Assembly: GCA_937988705.1 (NCBI GenBank)
Contig: CALKIA010000146.1
Coordinates: 1-5,766 of the forward strand
Direction: 5' to 3'
DNA length: 5,766 bases
Source of the DNA: an uncultured Chloroflexota bacterium
GTDB taxonomy: Bacteria; Chloroflexota; Anaerolineae; Aggregatilineales; Phototrophicaceae
Shown here in pieces: positions 1 to 5,766 of this stretch (positions are counted from its first letter, which is position 1; every line of letters begins with the position of its first letter). A program made the position numbers and the translations under genes. The notes beneath the pieces were generated by a model. That model worked only from the letters and a program-made list of their open reading frames with translations. It searched no databases and was not told where the DNA came from.

Positions 1-55
1 TGCGGCTACTTTCACCCTGCTCCAGCTCCCACAAGATGTGGGTAATGCATAGCCT

Positions 56-82
56 TTAGGAGAGGGGGCGGGGGTGAGGTTT
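56..82. repeat. Half copy of a G-rich dispersed repeat
   Basis: The G-rich stretch from 59 (ggagaggggg...tgaggttt) matches the right half of the unit at 233-258 except for a two-base length difference in its G run. The C-rich left arm is missing here, so this is a partial copy. Just upstream, 28-42 forms a small perfect hairpin (cccaca, 3-base loop, tgtggg). I see no gene in positions 1-130; the reading frames there are low-complexity translations of the repeats. Confidence 0.6.
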
Positions 83-136
83 GAATTCGGAGTGGGGTTG
101 CAGGGTTGCGATTGATCGCATCCGCGGTCACTTTCT

Positions 137-180
137 CCCCTCTCCCCGCTTGCGTGGGAGAGGGGTAGGGGGTGAGGGGT
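137..180. repeat. Palindromic G/C-rich intergenic repeat, unit 1
   Basis: A perfect 10-bp inverted repeat pairs 137-146 (cccctctccc) with 156-165 (gggagagggg) around a 9-base spacer. A G-rich tail (tagggggtgagggg) follows. Translated, it gives the PSPPTPLPRKRGEG-type peptide often wrongly annotated as protein in Chloroflexota and other genomes. There is no T-run after the stem on either strand, so it is not a textbook intrinsic terminator. Confidence 0.8.
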
Positions 181-215
181 ATTTAACCACGCATCTATCC
201 CACTTTGACCCATCT

Positions 216-258
216 CCCCCTCTCCTCTTTTCGGAGAGGGGGCTGGGGGGTGAGGTTT
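216..258. repeat. Palindromic G/C-rich intergenic repeat, unit 2
   Basis: A perfect 10-bp inverted repeat pairs 216-225 (ccccctctcc) with 233-242 (ggagaggggg) around a 7-base T-rich loop. It is followed by a G-rich tail like those of the other two units in this flank. It ends 3 bases from the stop codon of the minus-strand SH3b gene, so it lies in that transcript's 3' end. It could stabilise or terminate the mRNA, but lacks the U-tract of an intrinsic terminator. Confidence 0.8.
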
Positions 259-261
259 CTT

Positions 262-1683
262 CTATCGCGCTTCCCCGCATACCCGCCACGCGCCGTTTTC
301 CTGACTCATGGCATACGCGCCGAGTTCCCATTGACGATATTCGCCGTTGTACTCCGTCTGGATTTGACCATCACATTGCACGGTGGCCGTTGCGCCGTTT
401 TGCGCTGCCGTGTAGCACGCCACATTGAGCAGTTCCGAACGCATCGCCCGGAACGACTGCGATTGCAGCAGTGCCTGCGAGTCCCAGCTTGCGCACGATA
501 GCGCCTGCATCCGCCCCCCATCGGCGACTAATCGCGCCAGCAGATACTCGTACATCACCTGATCCGGCGTCAAACCCGCACCCACCACCGACACCACTGG
601 GGCGGCGTTCGGGTCAGGTAAATTGTCACACGCGCCGAGCCGTTCGACCGCAGCGCTGTTGACCCATCCGCCGCGGTAGCGCTCATCGAGTTGCAGGAAT
701 CCGTTCGCATCTTCGCCCACCACGATATAGCTGGTACCCCGCCAAAGCGTATTAATCACCCCGCCATTAGGACTATCCAGCACATCAATCTGTTCATCGA
801 CGGCTTCGACGAGACAGATGTCCGGCGTGAGTCCGAGTGCGGTAAGCGTCTCCAAATCGCGGAAGGGCGGCACGTCGTCGCCTCCGATGGGCATCTGTTC
901 GCCTGCTTCAAGCTCAGTGCGATCGCCTCCCGTGACAATACTCGTTCCAGAGATGGAAAAATATCCTCTGTCCATAATGTCAAAGATGTAATTGAGCGTG
1001 CCGCCCGTAATCGTCAGCAGGACGTCGTCGATAGTTACCCGCTGCGCGGTTTCTCCTTCTGCTGTGACGTACACCTCGCCCCCAAGACAGTCGGGATCGA
1101 TGACCTCTAAATCCAGAATGTGCCCGACCGCGCCCGTCGAAGTCTGATCGACAACGGGGAGTGAGTCCAGTGCTGGATCGCGTGAGACGAGGCTTTTGGC
1201 CACCCACGCAACCGTGCCATCGTCCAACTGCACGCGCAGCCATGCGCCATCTGCGCTTTGACCATCCGCCGTGAGTCGCTCATCAAACCGGAAGATGCCC
1301 ACCTGATCAAAATCCGAGCCGGGACCGCCGCGCAGATTGACGTTGTACCCGGCGGCGTTGCCGATCTCGACGCCCGCCCCCACGATTTCGCCCTGTTCAT
1401 ACCCGATCACGCGCGCATTCACCAGCGTCACCGTAATGTCGCCGCCGCCCGCTCCGCTCAGACGGATGATCTGCGGCGCATCCGATTCCGCCAGTTGATC
1501 CAGCGGCACCACTTCGCCGGATGCGTTGCAAGCGGTATCGAGCGGGCTGGCGCTGCACACTTCGACCAGTGCCGCGAGATCCTCGGCGGAGGGGCAGACT
1601 CCTTGCGCCAGCAACGACAGCCCCGTACCGAGTACGAGCAGTAGTATGAGCAGTTGAACGAGCAAACGGAGTTTAGTCAGCAT
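262..1683 (-). CDS. Secreted SH3b-domain protein with Cys-rich C-terminal domain
   Basis: The product is 473 residues, unnamed and not recognised as a characterised family. Residues 1-27 are a signal peptide: K4 and R6, then a long Leu-rich core ending near A26. No lipobox is evident, so it is probably secreted. Residues 30-52 carry three Cys (C30, C43, C52). Residues 110-165 are a convincing SH3b module (NVNLRGGPGSDFDQVGI, ending in an AWVAKSLV strand). Residues 205-265 are beta-rich and weakly recall FecR-like segments. Residues 297-348 look like a second SH3-like module ending in GGWVNSAAVE. Residues 375-473 form a compact domain with four Cys (C397, C423, C437, C469), perhaps an NTF2-like fold; that fold is a guess. 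There is no SGNH nucleophile block. The start overlaps the stop of the upstream hydrolase gene and has a good Shine-Dalgarno, so the two are probably made together. Likely role: extracytoplasmic binding or partner protein. Export and the first SH3b are well supported; function is unknown. Confidence 0.9.
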   Translation of the reverse strand: MLTKLRLLVQLLILLLVLGTGLSLLAQGVCPSAEDLAALVEVCSASPLDTACNASGEVVPLDQLAESDAPQIIRLSGAGGGDITVTLVNARVIGYEQGEIVGAGVEIGNAAGYNVNLRGGPGSDFDQVGIFRFDERLTADGQSADGAWLRVQLDDGTVAWVAKSLVSRDPALDSLPVVDQTSTGAVGHILDLEVIDPDCLGGEVYVTAEGETAQRVTIDDVLLTITGGTLNYIFDIMDRGYFSISGTSIVTGGDRTELEAGEQMPIGGDDVPPFRDLETLTALGLTPDICLVEAVDEQIDVLDSPNGGVINTLWRGTSYIVVGEDANGFLQLDERYRGGWVNSAAVERLGACDNLPDPNAAPVVSVVGAGLTPDQVMYEYLLARLVADGGRMQALSCASWDSQALLQSQSFRAMRSELLNVACYTAAQNGATATVQCDGQIQTEYNGEYRQWELGAYAMSQENGAWRVCGEAR

Positions 1684-2603
1684 TATTGATCCTCACTGAG
1701 TAGATCGAGTTCAGTCAGCAGCGCATTGAGCGCCTGCACGGTGACCAGATTGCGCACGGTATAGCCTGCGCTCAACCCGCTCTCGGTGAACGTCGCCGCG
1801 TTGTCCGGCGCTTCGGGCGTGGTCAGATGCAGTGTATCTTCGAGGTCGACGCCGTAATTCGGCAGCGGTTCGAGCGCGAGCAGCAGATTAATCACGGGCA
1901 GATCGTAATCCGTCGCGATGTTGAGGATAATCTGGTTGAAGGTGGCGCTCAGTTCCGGCGCTTCCGGTCGAATCGGCATCGTATACAGAATCGGCACGAC
2001 GTTCGCGTTGACCGTCTCGATCACGACCAAGCGCATGAAGTAGTCGAACAGCATCGCGTCGAATGCCATCACATCGTTTGTGCCAAACATGATCAGCGCG
2101 AATGCCGCATTCGCTTCGCGGTATTCGCAGCCCAGCGGCGTTTCGTTCGGCGCGCACTCATCCGCAATCGCCCATGTCGTATCGAGCGCGCTTGCGGTAG
2201 AGAAGCCGAGCGCATTGGCGTAATTTTCGCGGTTGAACGCGTTGACGTCACTCACGGCGAAGAAATCCACCACCGCTTGCAGCTCGGTGTATTCGCCGAG
2301 GTCATAGTCGCCATTGCCGAAATCCACCAGGAAGTGTTCCGAGGCCGTCATCGAGTCCCCGACTTTCGAGAATACGTGCGGATCACGCGGCACATCCAGC
2401 GCCTGTCCTTGCTCGAAAATGGCGTTGGCCCGTTCCGTCAGGGCGGGCAGCAGCGGAAAGTCCGCCGGATCGATGTCTTCCAGCGCGGCGGGGTCAAAGT
2501 CGCCGAGCGTCGGCGGCGTGATTGCTTCTTGAGCGTAACTGCCCGCCGCGCTCAACAGCACCAGTCCGGCAGCCCACAGGGTCACAAGTCGTTGTTTAAG
2601 CAT
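1683..2603 (-). CDS. Secreted stand-alone SGNH/GDSL-type hydrolase
   Basis: The product is 306 residues, a small exported member of the SGNH hydrolase superfamily (serine esterases/acetyl-hydrolases). Residues 1-24 are a signal peptide (MLKQRL start, hydrophobic core, cleavage near SYA|QE). The hydrolase domain follows an Asp/Pro-rich stretch. Block I is VGDSM with nucleophile S84. Block III is FGTND with oxyanion-hole N176. Block V is DTLH with D256 and H259. The triad thus looks complete. C150 and C159 flank a CAPNETPLGCEYR segment shared with both other SGNH proteins here and may form a disulfide. Unlike them it has no SH3 module; the neighbouring coupled gene may supply one. It is first in the minus-strand operon, 29 bases from the predicted transcription start, with a GGGAGA element about 12 bases before ATG, rather far. 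The substrate cannot be read from sequence; a surface ester such as acetylated wall glycan is a family-level guess. Confidence 0.92.
   Translation of the reverse strand: MLKQRLVTLWAAGLVLLSAAGSYAQEAITPPTLGDFDPAALEDIDPADFPLLPALTERANAIFEQGQALDVPRDPHVFSKVGDSMTASEHFLVDFGNGDYDLGEYTELQAVVDFFAVSDVNAFNRENYANALGFSTASALDTTWAIADECAPNETPLGCEYREANAAFALIMFGTNDVMAFDAMLFDYFMRLVVIETVNANVVPILYTMPIRPEAPELSATFNQIILNIATDYDLPVINLLLALEPLPNYGVDLEDTLHLTTPEAPDNAATFTESGLSAGYTVRNLVTVQALNALLTELDLLSEDQ
1691..1694 (-). promoter_or_regulatory. Shine-Dalgarno inside the upstream gene, fixing the SH3b gene start
   Basis: Read on the minus strand, GAGG lies 7 bases before the ATG at 1683-1681, within the last codons of the SGNH gene. 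The stop of that gene (TAA, 1685-1683) and this ATG share one A (TAATG). Good spacing and the overlap support this start and imply translational coupling by re-initiation. Confidence 0.75.
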
Positions 2604-2638
2604 AGCTGCAGTTGTTCTCCCAGCCAGAAATCGTGCCC

Positions 2639-2665
2639 ATTATAGCGTACTCGCGCCTGTGCCGA
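2639..2665 (-). promoter_or_regulatory. Minus-strand promoter for the SGNH/SH3b operon
   Basis: On the minus strand the -10 is a perfect TATAAT at 2644-2639. The best -35 I find is TCGGCA (2665-2660), 4 of 6 matches to TTGACA, with a short 15-base spacer. Expected transcription start is about 2632. The -10 is persuasive mainly because it mirrors the plus-strand box; the -35 is weak. Confidence 0.55.
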
Positions 2666-2669
2666 ACAC

Positions 2670-2698
2670 TAGGCAGTCTCGCGTCCATACCCTATAAT
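2670..2698 (+). promoter_or_regulatory. Plus-strand promoter for the SH3b-SGNH gene pair
   Basis: A perfect -10 TATAAT is at 2693-2698. TAGGCA at 2670-2675 matches TTGACA at 4 of 6 positions, with the ideal 17-base spacer. Transcription should start near 2705, giving a 30-base leader to the ATG at 2735. Confidence 0.7.
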
Positions 2699-2721
2699 GG
2701 GCGCGAAATGGTTCACTTGAC

Positions 2722-2726
2722 GGGGA
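2722..2726 (+). promoter_or_regulatory. Shine-Dalgarno choosing the ATG at 2735
   Basis: GGGGA lies 8 bases before the ATG at 2735. The alternative in-frame ATG at 2708 would sit only 3 bases from the predicted transcription start with no Shine-Dalgarno, and would add nine residues before an otherwise standard signal peptide. The ATG at 2612 lies upstream of the promoter. Confidence 0.6.
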
Positions 2727-2734
2727 TCGAAGTC

Positions 2735-3892
2735 ATGGTTAAACAGCGTCTAGGGCTTTGCGTGATCGTGTTGCTGGTGCTCCTGAGCAGTTCGTTGGTC
2801 GCCGCGCAGGACGTTATTCACGGGATCACGAGCGGGCAGGTCTTGAATGTCCGTGAACTGCCGAATCGCGCCAGTGCAGCACTCGCCCAATTCCCACCCC
2901 ACACCGACTTCATCGTTGAAGCGCGCAACGAAGCCGCCGATTGGCTGCTGGTCACCGCGCCCGCGCTCAACCTGCGCGGCTGGATTGCCATTGGCTTTGT
3001 TACCTTCGAGCGTGAAGTCCGCGTGAGTCAGGAAATCCCCGTTTCGACGGAGCAGATCACCACCACCACCGTGAACGCCAACGGCGCTCCAGCGGGCGGC
3101 AGTGAAGCGCCGGTCGCCATCATCCCGGACAACATCGACTATCCCGCCGTCTACCTGCCAGATGCCGTGTTGCGCAACGTTCGCACCATCTGGGCGCGTG
3201 GTCGCCAGCTCGGCAACGACCCGTGGGTGCTCATGAAGGTCGGCGAGAGCAATACCGCCGGGACGGTCTACCTGTGCAATTTCGAGTGGCGCGCCTATGA
3301 CCTCGGCACCTATACACACTTGCAAGGCATCGTCGATGGCTTCAGCGCGACCGGCTCGCTCTGCCGCGTGAACGCCTCCGCGCAGAACGGCTTTGCGACT
3401 GTCAACGCGCTCGACGCCATGTTTGCGCCCGCCGACATTTGCCAGCCCAACGAATCGCCGCTGGCTTGCGAAGTACGTCGTTCGCATGCCTCATTTGCGT
3501 TCATCTACATTGGCTTGGCCGACACGGGCATTTTGACCCCGGCTGAGTACAACGCCAACCTGCGTGCCATCGTCAGCTATCTCGGCGATAACGGCGTCAT
3601 CCCGATTTTGGGCACATGGCCGACCGCCGACAGCTTCAACACCAACAATCGCCCGCAGCTATTCAATGAGGAAATTCGCGACGTCGCCCGTGCGCTTAAC
3701 GTGCCGTTGCTCGACTTCCGCGCGGCGCTCTTCAACTACGACAATCACGGTACCGGGCCAGATGGCTACCACCTGTCGGTGCGCGACACCACGCGCAGCG
3801 AATTTGGCGGTGATGAGCTGACCTATGGCCGCACCTACCGCGAACTCCAATCGCTGCAAATTCTGTACGATCTCATGTCCGCCATGAACTAA
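2735..3892 (+). CDS. Secreted SH3b + SGNH-like protein with degenerate catalytic motifs
   Basis: From the ATG at 2735 the product is 385 residues. The start is chosen because it gives a clean signal peptide (MVKQRL start, hydrophobic core, cleavage near VAA|QD), matching the KQRL start of the divergent paralogue. Residues 26-91 are one SH3b module (VLNVRELPNRAS..., ending RGWIAIGFV). After a Thr/Ala-rich linker, residues 145-385 are the SGNH-like domain, led by GRQLGNDPWV. Block I is GESN (G170-N173) instead of GDSL/M, keeping S172. The GTND block is replaced by GLAD (260-263), so the oxyanion-hole Asn is Ala. Block V, DGYH, keeps D343 and H346. C236 and C245 are the shared C-x8-C pair; C181 and C210 are extra Cys absent from the paralogues and may form a second disulfide. 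It may have weak or altered activity, or act as a binding pseudoenzyme. Only 20 bases separate it from the lipoprotein gene, so the two are probably co-transcribed. Confidence 0.9.
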   Translation: MVKQRLGLCVIVLLVLLSSSLVAAQDVIHGITSGQVLNVRELPNRASAALAQFPPHTDFIVEARNEAADWLLVTAPALNLRGWIAIGFVTFEREVRVSQEIPVSTEQITTTTVNANGAPAGGSEAPVAIIPDNIDYPAVYLPDAVLRNVRTIWARGRQLGNDPWVLMKVGESNTAGTVYLCNFEWRAYDLGTYTHLQGIVDGFSATGSLCRVNASAQNGFATVNALDAMFAPADICQPNESPLACEVRRSHASFAFIYIGLADTGILTPAEYNANLRAIVSYLGDNGVIPILGTWPTADSFNTNNRPQLFNEEIRDVARALNVPLLDFRAALFNYDNHGTGPDGYHLSVRDTTRSEFGGDELTYGRTYRELQSLQILYDLMSAMN

Positions 3893-3912
3893 CGGATGGC
3901 TGCTGCTCACTT

Positions 3913-5640
3913 ATGACCTGTCTCCGTTCCGCCGGACTGCGGGCGCTGATCAGCTTGGGCTTGACCGCCTACCTGATCAGCGCCTGTACGCTGGCGCAGC
4001 CCACGTCCATCCTACCGCCGACTGCCACCCCGACGCTTGAACCGAGCGCTACGCCCGCGCCAACGGTCATCCCTACGGCCACGCCGCTGCCTTCACCTAC
4101 GCCGTTCGTCTCGCTGATTCCCCGCGATTTGGCACTTTCCGGCGCGATGGTCTACGTGCGCGAGGAGCCAGATCTACTTCTGCCCGTTATCCGCACGGTG
4201 AATGTAGTCGCGCCGTGGTCGGCGGTTGGGCGCACTGGCGATAACCAGTGGCTGCAAGTCCGCTTTGATGACGGCTTCACGGGCTGGATTGTGTACCTGC
4301 CCGACGCGCACACCGTCACGCTGGAGTCTTTGACCGTTACGGGCGAGTCGCGCCTCTCTGATCGCGTTGCGCTCGTCACTTCTGCCTCGCAGCAGTTCTA
4401 CGTTGAGGCCGGCGATGCCGTGCAGGACACGCTGGGACAGCTTTCCGCTCTCCGCATTGATGCCCGCAGCGGCGATAACACGTGGTTGCACGGCGTTGAC
4501 AGCACCGGCCGCACGGGCTGGGTCGCCGCGGATGGCCTTCAGCTCACCTTCGAAATTGCCTCGTTGGATGTGCGCCCAGTGACGATCAACGTTGTGCCGG
4601 AAATGAACGCGCGCGTCGAACTGGCATCGGGCGGGCTGCGCCTTCGCCAATCCCCCAGCGCCGACGCGACCGTGCTGCTCAATCTGATGGCGGGCACGGA
4701 ATTAGCCGTGACCGAGCGCACCACGGATAATGCGTGGCTGCTGGTTCAGTTGAAAGAAGGCTATCGCGGCTGGGTGGCGGCGGCCTACGTCGAACTCATG
4801 GACATCACCCTTGATGCGGTTCAGGCCAACCCCAATCCGCAGCCCGTCGCTTACTTTACGCCGCCGACGCCCGTCAATGCGCCTGCGGTCACCATGATCG
4901 GTGGTGGCGCACGCAGCATCTTTGAAACCGGACGGCAGCTCGGCAATCGACCCAACGTCTTCACCACCGTCGGCGACAGCCTCACGGATACGCCCAATTT
5001 TCTGCGCACGGTCGTCAGCGGTTTTGATTTAGGGCAGTACGGCTATCTGCTCCCCGTGATCAACTACTTTAATGTCGATACGGGGCAGGGGAATGCCTTT
5101 GCGCGCCGCGCCATCTCCGCCAAAGCGGGCTGGAGCACCTTTAGCGTCGTCGTCGAAGATCGTCCGGAATTGACCGGGACGTGCAGCCCCGGCGAACTCG
5201 CGCTTGACTGCGAGTATCGCCTCACGCGCCCTGCTTACGCCGTCGTCATGATCGGCACGAACGACGCGCCTGCTTTCCCGGCGGATACCTACCGCGCCAA
5301 TATGACGCGCATCATCGAAATCAGTATTGCGCACGGCGTCGTCCCCATTTTGAGCACGCTGCCACCGCGTGCGCAGTACAACGAGCGCATCCTCGAATAC
5401 AATGCGGTCATCGTGCAGTTGTCCCAGCTCTACGGCGTCCCGCTCACCGACCTCAACAGCGCGCTGCTCACCTTGCCGAATCAAGGCCTCGACCCCGATG
5501 GCATCCACCTCTCGGTGCCGCCCGGTGCGCCCGCTGCCACGCTGATTTTTAACTCGACCAATCTCGCCTACGGTACGACCATGCGCAACCTCACGGTCTT
5601 ACAGGCGTTGGCACTCGTGCAGACGCAGGTCGGCTACTGA
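3913..5640 (+). CDS. Lipoprotein with three SH3-like modules and an SGNH/GDSL hydrolase domain
   Basis: The product is 575 residues. The N-terminus has R5 and R10, a hydrophobic core and lipobox I-S-A-C with lipidated C25, so it is a membrane-anchored lipoprotein facing outward. Residues 30-64 are a Pro/Thr/Ser linker (PPTATPT, SPTPF). Three SH3-like modules follow at about 73-134, 150-210 and 232-296, each ending in a GW motif (W125, W203, W287); the third (LRLRQSPSADATVLLNL) is most typical, the second most diverged. After another Pro-rich linker, residues 333-575 are the hydrolase: GRQLGNRPNV, block I GDSL with S356, GTND with N450, DGIH with D529 and H532. Triad and oxyanion Asn are intact. 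C424 and C433 are the shared C-x8-C pair. Only a weak GGATGG lies about 13 bases before the ATG, so it may depend on read-through from the upstream gene. Likely a surface esterase held at the wall by SH3 modules; substrate unknown. Confidence 0.93.
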   Translation: MTCLRSAGLRALISLGLTAYLISACTLAQPTSILPPTATPTLEPSATPAPTVIPTATPLPSPTPFVSLIPRDLALSGAMVYVREEPDLLLPVIRTVNVVAPWSAVGRTGDNQWLQVRFDDGFTGWIVYLPDAHTVTLESLTVTGESRLSDRVALVTSASQQFYVEAGDAVQDTLGQLSALRIDARSGDNTWLHGVDSTGRTGWVAADGLQLTFEIASLDVRPVTINVVPEMNARVELASGGLRLRQSPSADATVLLNLMAGTELAVTERTTDNAWLLVQLKEGYRGWVAAAYVELMDITLDAVQANPNPQPVAYFTPPTPVNAPAVTMIGGGARSIFETGRQLGNRPNVFTTVGDSLTDTPNFLRTVVSGFDLGQYGYLLPVINYFNVDTGQGNAFARRAISAKAGWSTFSVVVEDRPELTGTCSPGELALDCEYRLTRPAYAVVMIGTNDAPAFPADTYRANMTRIIEISIAHGVVPILSTLPPRAQYNERILEYNAVIVQLSQLYGVPLTDLNSALLTLPNQGLDPDGIHLSVPPGAPAATLIFNSTNLAYGTTMRNLTVLQALALVQTQVGY

Positions 5641-5665
5641 CGACCTGACTTGGACAGGCGTCGTC
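5639..5665 (+). terminator. Possible weak terminator hairpin at the lipoprotein stop
   Basis: Bases 5639-5644 (gacgac) pair with 5660-5665 (gtcgtc). A further ctg/cag pairing (5645-5647 with 5655-5657) needs a two-base bulge and leaves a 7-base loop. The stem begins within the TGA stop. No T-run follows, so it is a poor intrinsic terminator and may be chance. Confidence 0.25.
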
Positions 5666-5697
5666 CCTCCAATGTGTCGCCGCTATCTTTCGCGCCC

Positions 5698-5744
5698 AAG
5701 GGGAAATCTGTCTCCCCTTCCTGAATTCGGGGAGGGTGTGGGGT
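5698..5744. repeat. G/C-rich palindromic repeat-like element downstream of the lipoprotein gene
   Basis: Two overlapping hairpins are possible. In one, aagggga (5698-5704) pairs with tcccctt (5713-5719). In the other, ctcccc (5712-5717) pairs with ggggag (5729-5734), followed by a G-rich tail (ggtgtgggg). The second resembles a shorter, diverged form of the left-flank repeats. It may be a transcript end for the plus-strand pair. I see no gene start in 5641-5766. Confidence 0.5.
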
Positions 5745-5766
5745 CGATGACCATTCACCGCCAATT

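Larger units (their letters stand above)
2635..2702. promoter_or_regulatory. Divergent promoter region with perfect 11-bp inverted repeat
   Basis: The arms are 2635-2645 (gcccattatag) and 2692-2702 (ctataatgggc), exact reverse complements 46 bases apart. Each arm contains TATAAT on the strand reading outward to its own gene. Near the centre, TGCC (2660-2663) and GGCA (2672-2675) form a second small inverted repeat over both putative -35 regions. The predicted leaders are nearly equal, about 29 and 30 bases. This suggests back-to-back promoters under shared control; a regulator site is inference. Confidence 0.75.

Noticed and set aside
137..258. CRISPR array
   Set aside because: There are only two full units, they are internally palindromic with differing loops, and there are no equal-length unique spacers.
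1..261. Insertion sequence or mobile element end
   Set aside because: No transposase fragment, target duplication or long terminal inverted repeat is visible. The repeats are short palindromic units.
128..331. 67-codon open frame on the minus strand
   Set aside because: It encodes the typical spurious PSPPTPLPRKRGEG peptide of the palindromic repeat and overlaps the real gene out of frame.
81..428. 115-codon open frame on the plus strand across the repeats
   Set aside because: Its first half is translated repeat (SPRLRGRGVGGEG-type) and its second half is antisense to the SH3b gene. Not a protein.
1827..2645. 272-codon open frame on the plus strand
   Set aside because: It is antisense to the SGNH gene, is rich in Arg/His/Gln with no domain, and overlaps a gene with full catalytic motifs and a signal peptide. 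It is a codon-bias shadow.
2612..2734. Longer N-terminus for the plus-strand SH3b-SGNH protein (ATG at 2612 or 2708)
   Set aside because: The first lies upstream of the predicted transcription start. The second has essentially no leader or Shine-Dalgarno. Both put extra residues before a normal signal peptide.
2750..3487. 245-codon open frame on the minus strand
   Set aside because: It is antisense to the SH3b-SGNH gene, with shadow-like composition and no recognisable motif.
5029..5508. 159-codon open frame on the minus strand
   Set aside because: It lies wholly antisense to the lipoprotein's catalytic domain and shows no motif or start signal.

Overview
The window looks like chromosomal DNA of a Chloroflexota bacterium, probably Anaerolineae or a relative. 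This rests on three things. All four proteins are exported and built around bacterial SH3-like (SH3b) modules and SGNH hydrolase domains. One is a lipoprotein whose mature end is a Pro/Thr/Ser 'PTATP'-type linker, common in that phylum. The intergenic ends carry G/C-rich 'ctctcccc...ggggagag' palindromic repeats, also common there. The placement is inference; there is no rRNA or marker gene to confirm it.

Layout: positions 1-261 are non-coding and hold three related G-rich repeat units, two of them complete hairpins. Positions 262-2603 are a two-gene minus-strand operon. The upstream gene (1683-2603) encodes a small secreted SGNH hydrolase with no SH3 module. The downstream gene (262-1683) encodes a secreted SH3b protein with a Cys-rich C-terminal domain and no hydrolase. 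They overlap by one base (TAATG), so they are probably translationally coupled. Positions 2604-2734 are a divergent promoter region with two TATAAT -10 boxes, one per strand, each inside an arm of a perfect 11-bp inverted repeat. Positions 2735-5640 are a plus-strand pair: an SH3b + SGNH protein whose hydrolase motifs are partly degenerate, then, 20 bases later, a lipoprotein with three SH3-like modules and an intact SGNH domain. After 5640 come only hairpins and another repeat-like element.

The three SGNH proteins are clear paralogues. They share a GRQLGN-like lead-in, the GDS-type nucleophile block, a YDLGxY block, a C-x8-C motif (CxPxExxLxCExR-like) just before the GTND block, a DxxH block and a C-terminal RNLxxLQAL-like block. 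The most interesting reading is a locally duplicated extracytoplasmic SGNH/SH3b system. On the minus strand the SH3b and hydrolase parts are separate, coupled proteins; on the plus strand they are fused. One member is soluble and apparently catalytic, one may be a pseudoenzyme, one is membrane-anchored and catalytic, and one is SH3b-only. The likely site of action is the cell surface. The substrate is unknown; cell-wall or polysaccharide ester hydrolysis is the best family-level guess. I see no mobile element, CRISPR array, tRNA or rRNA.
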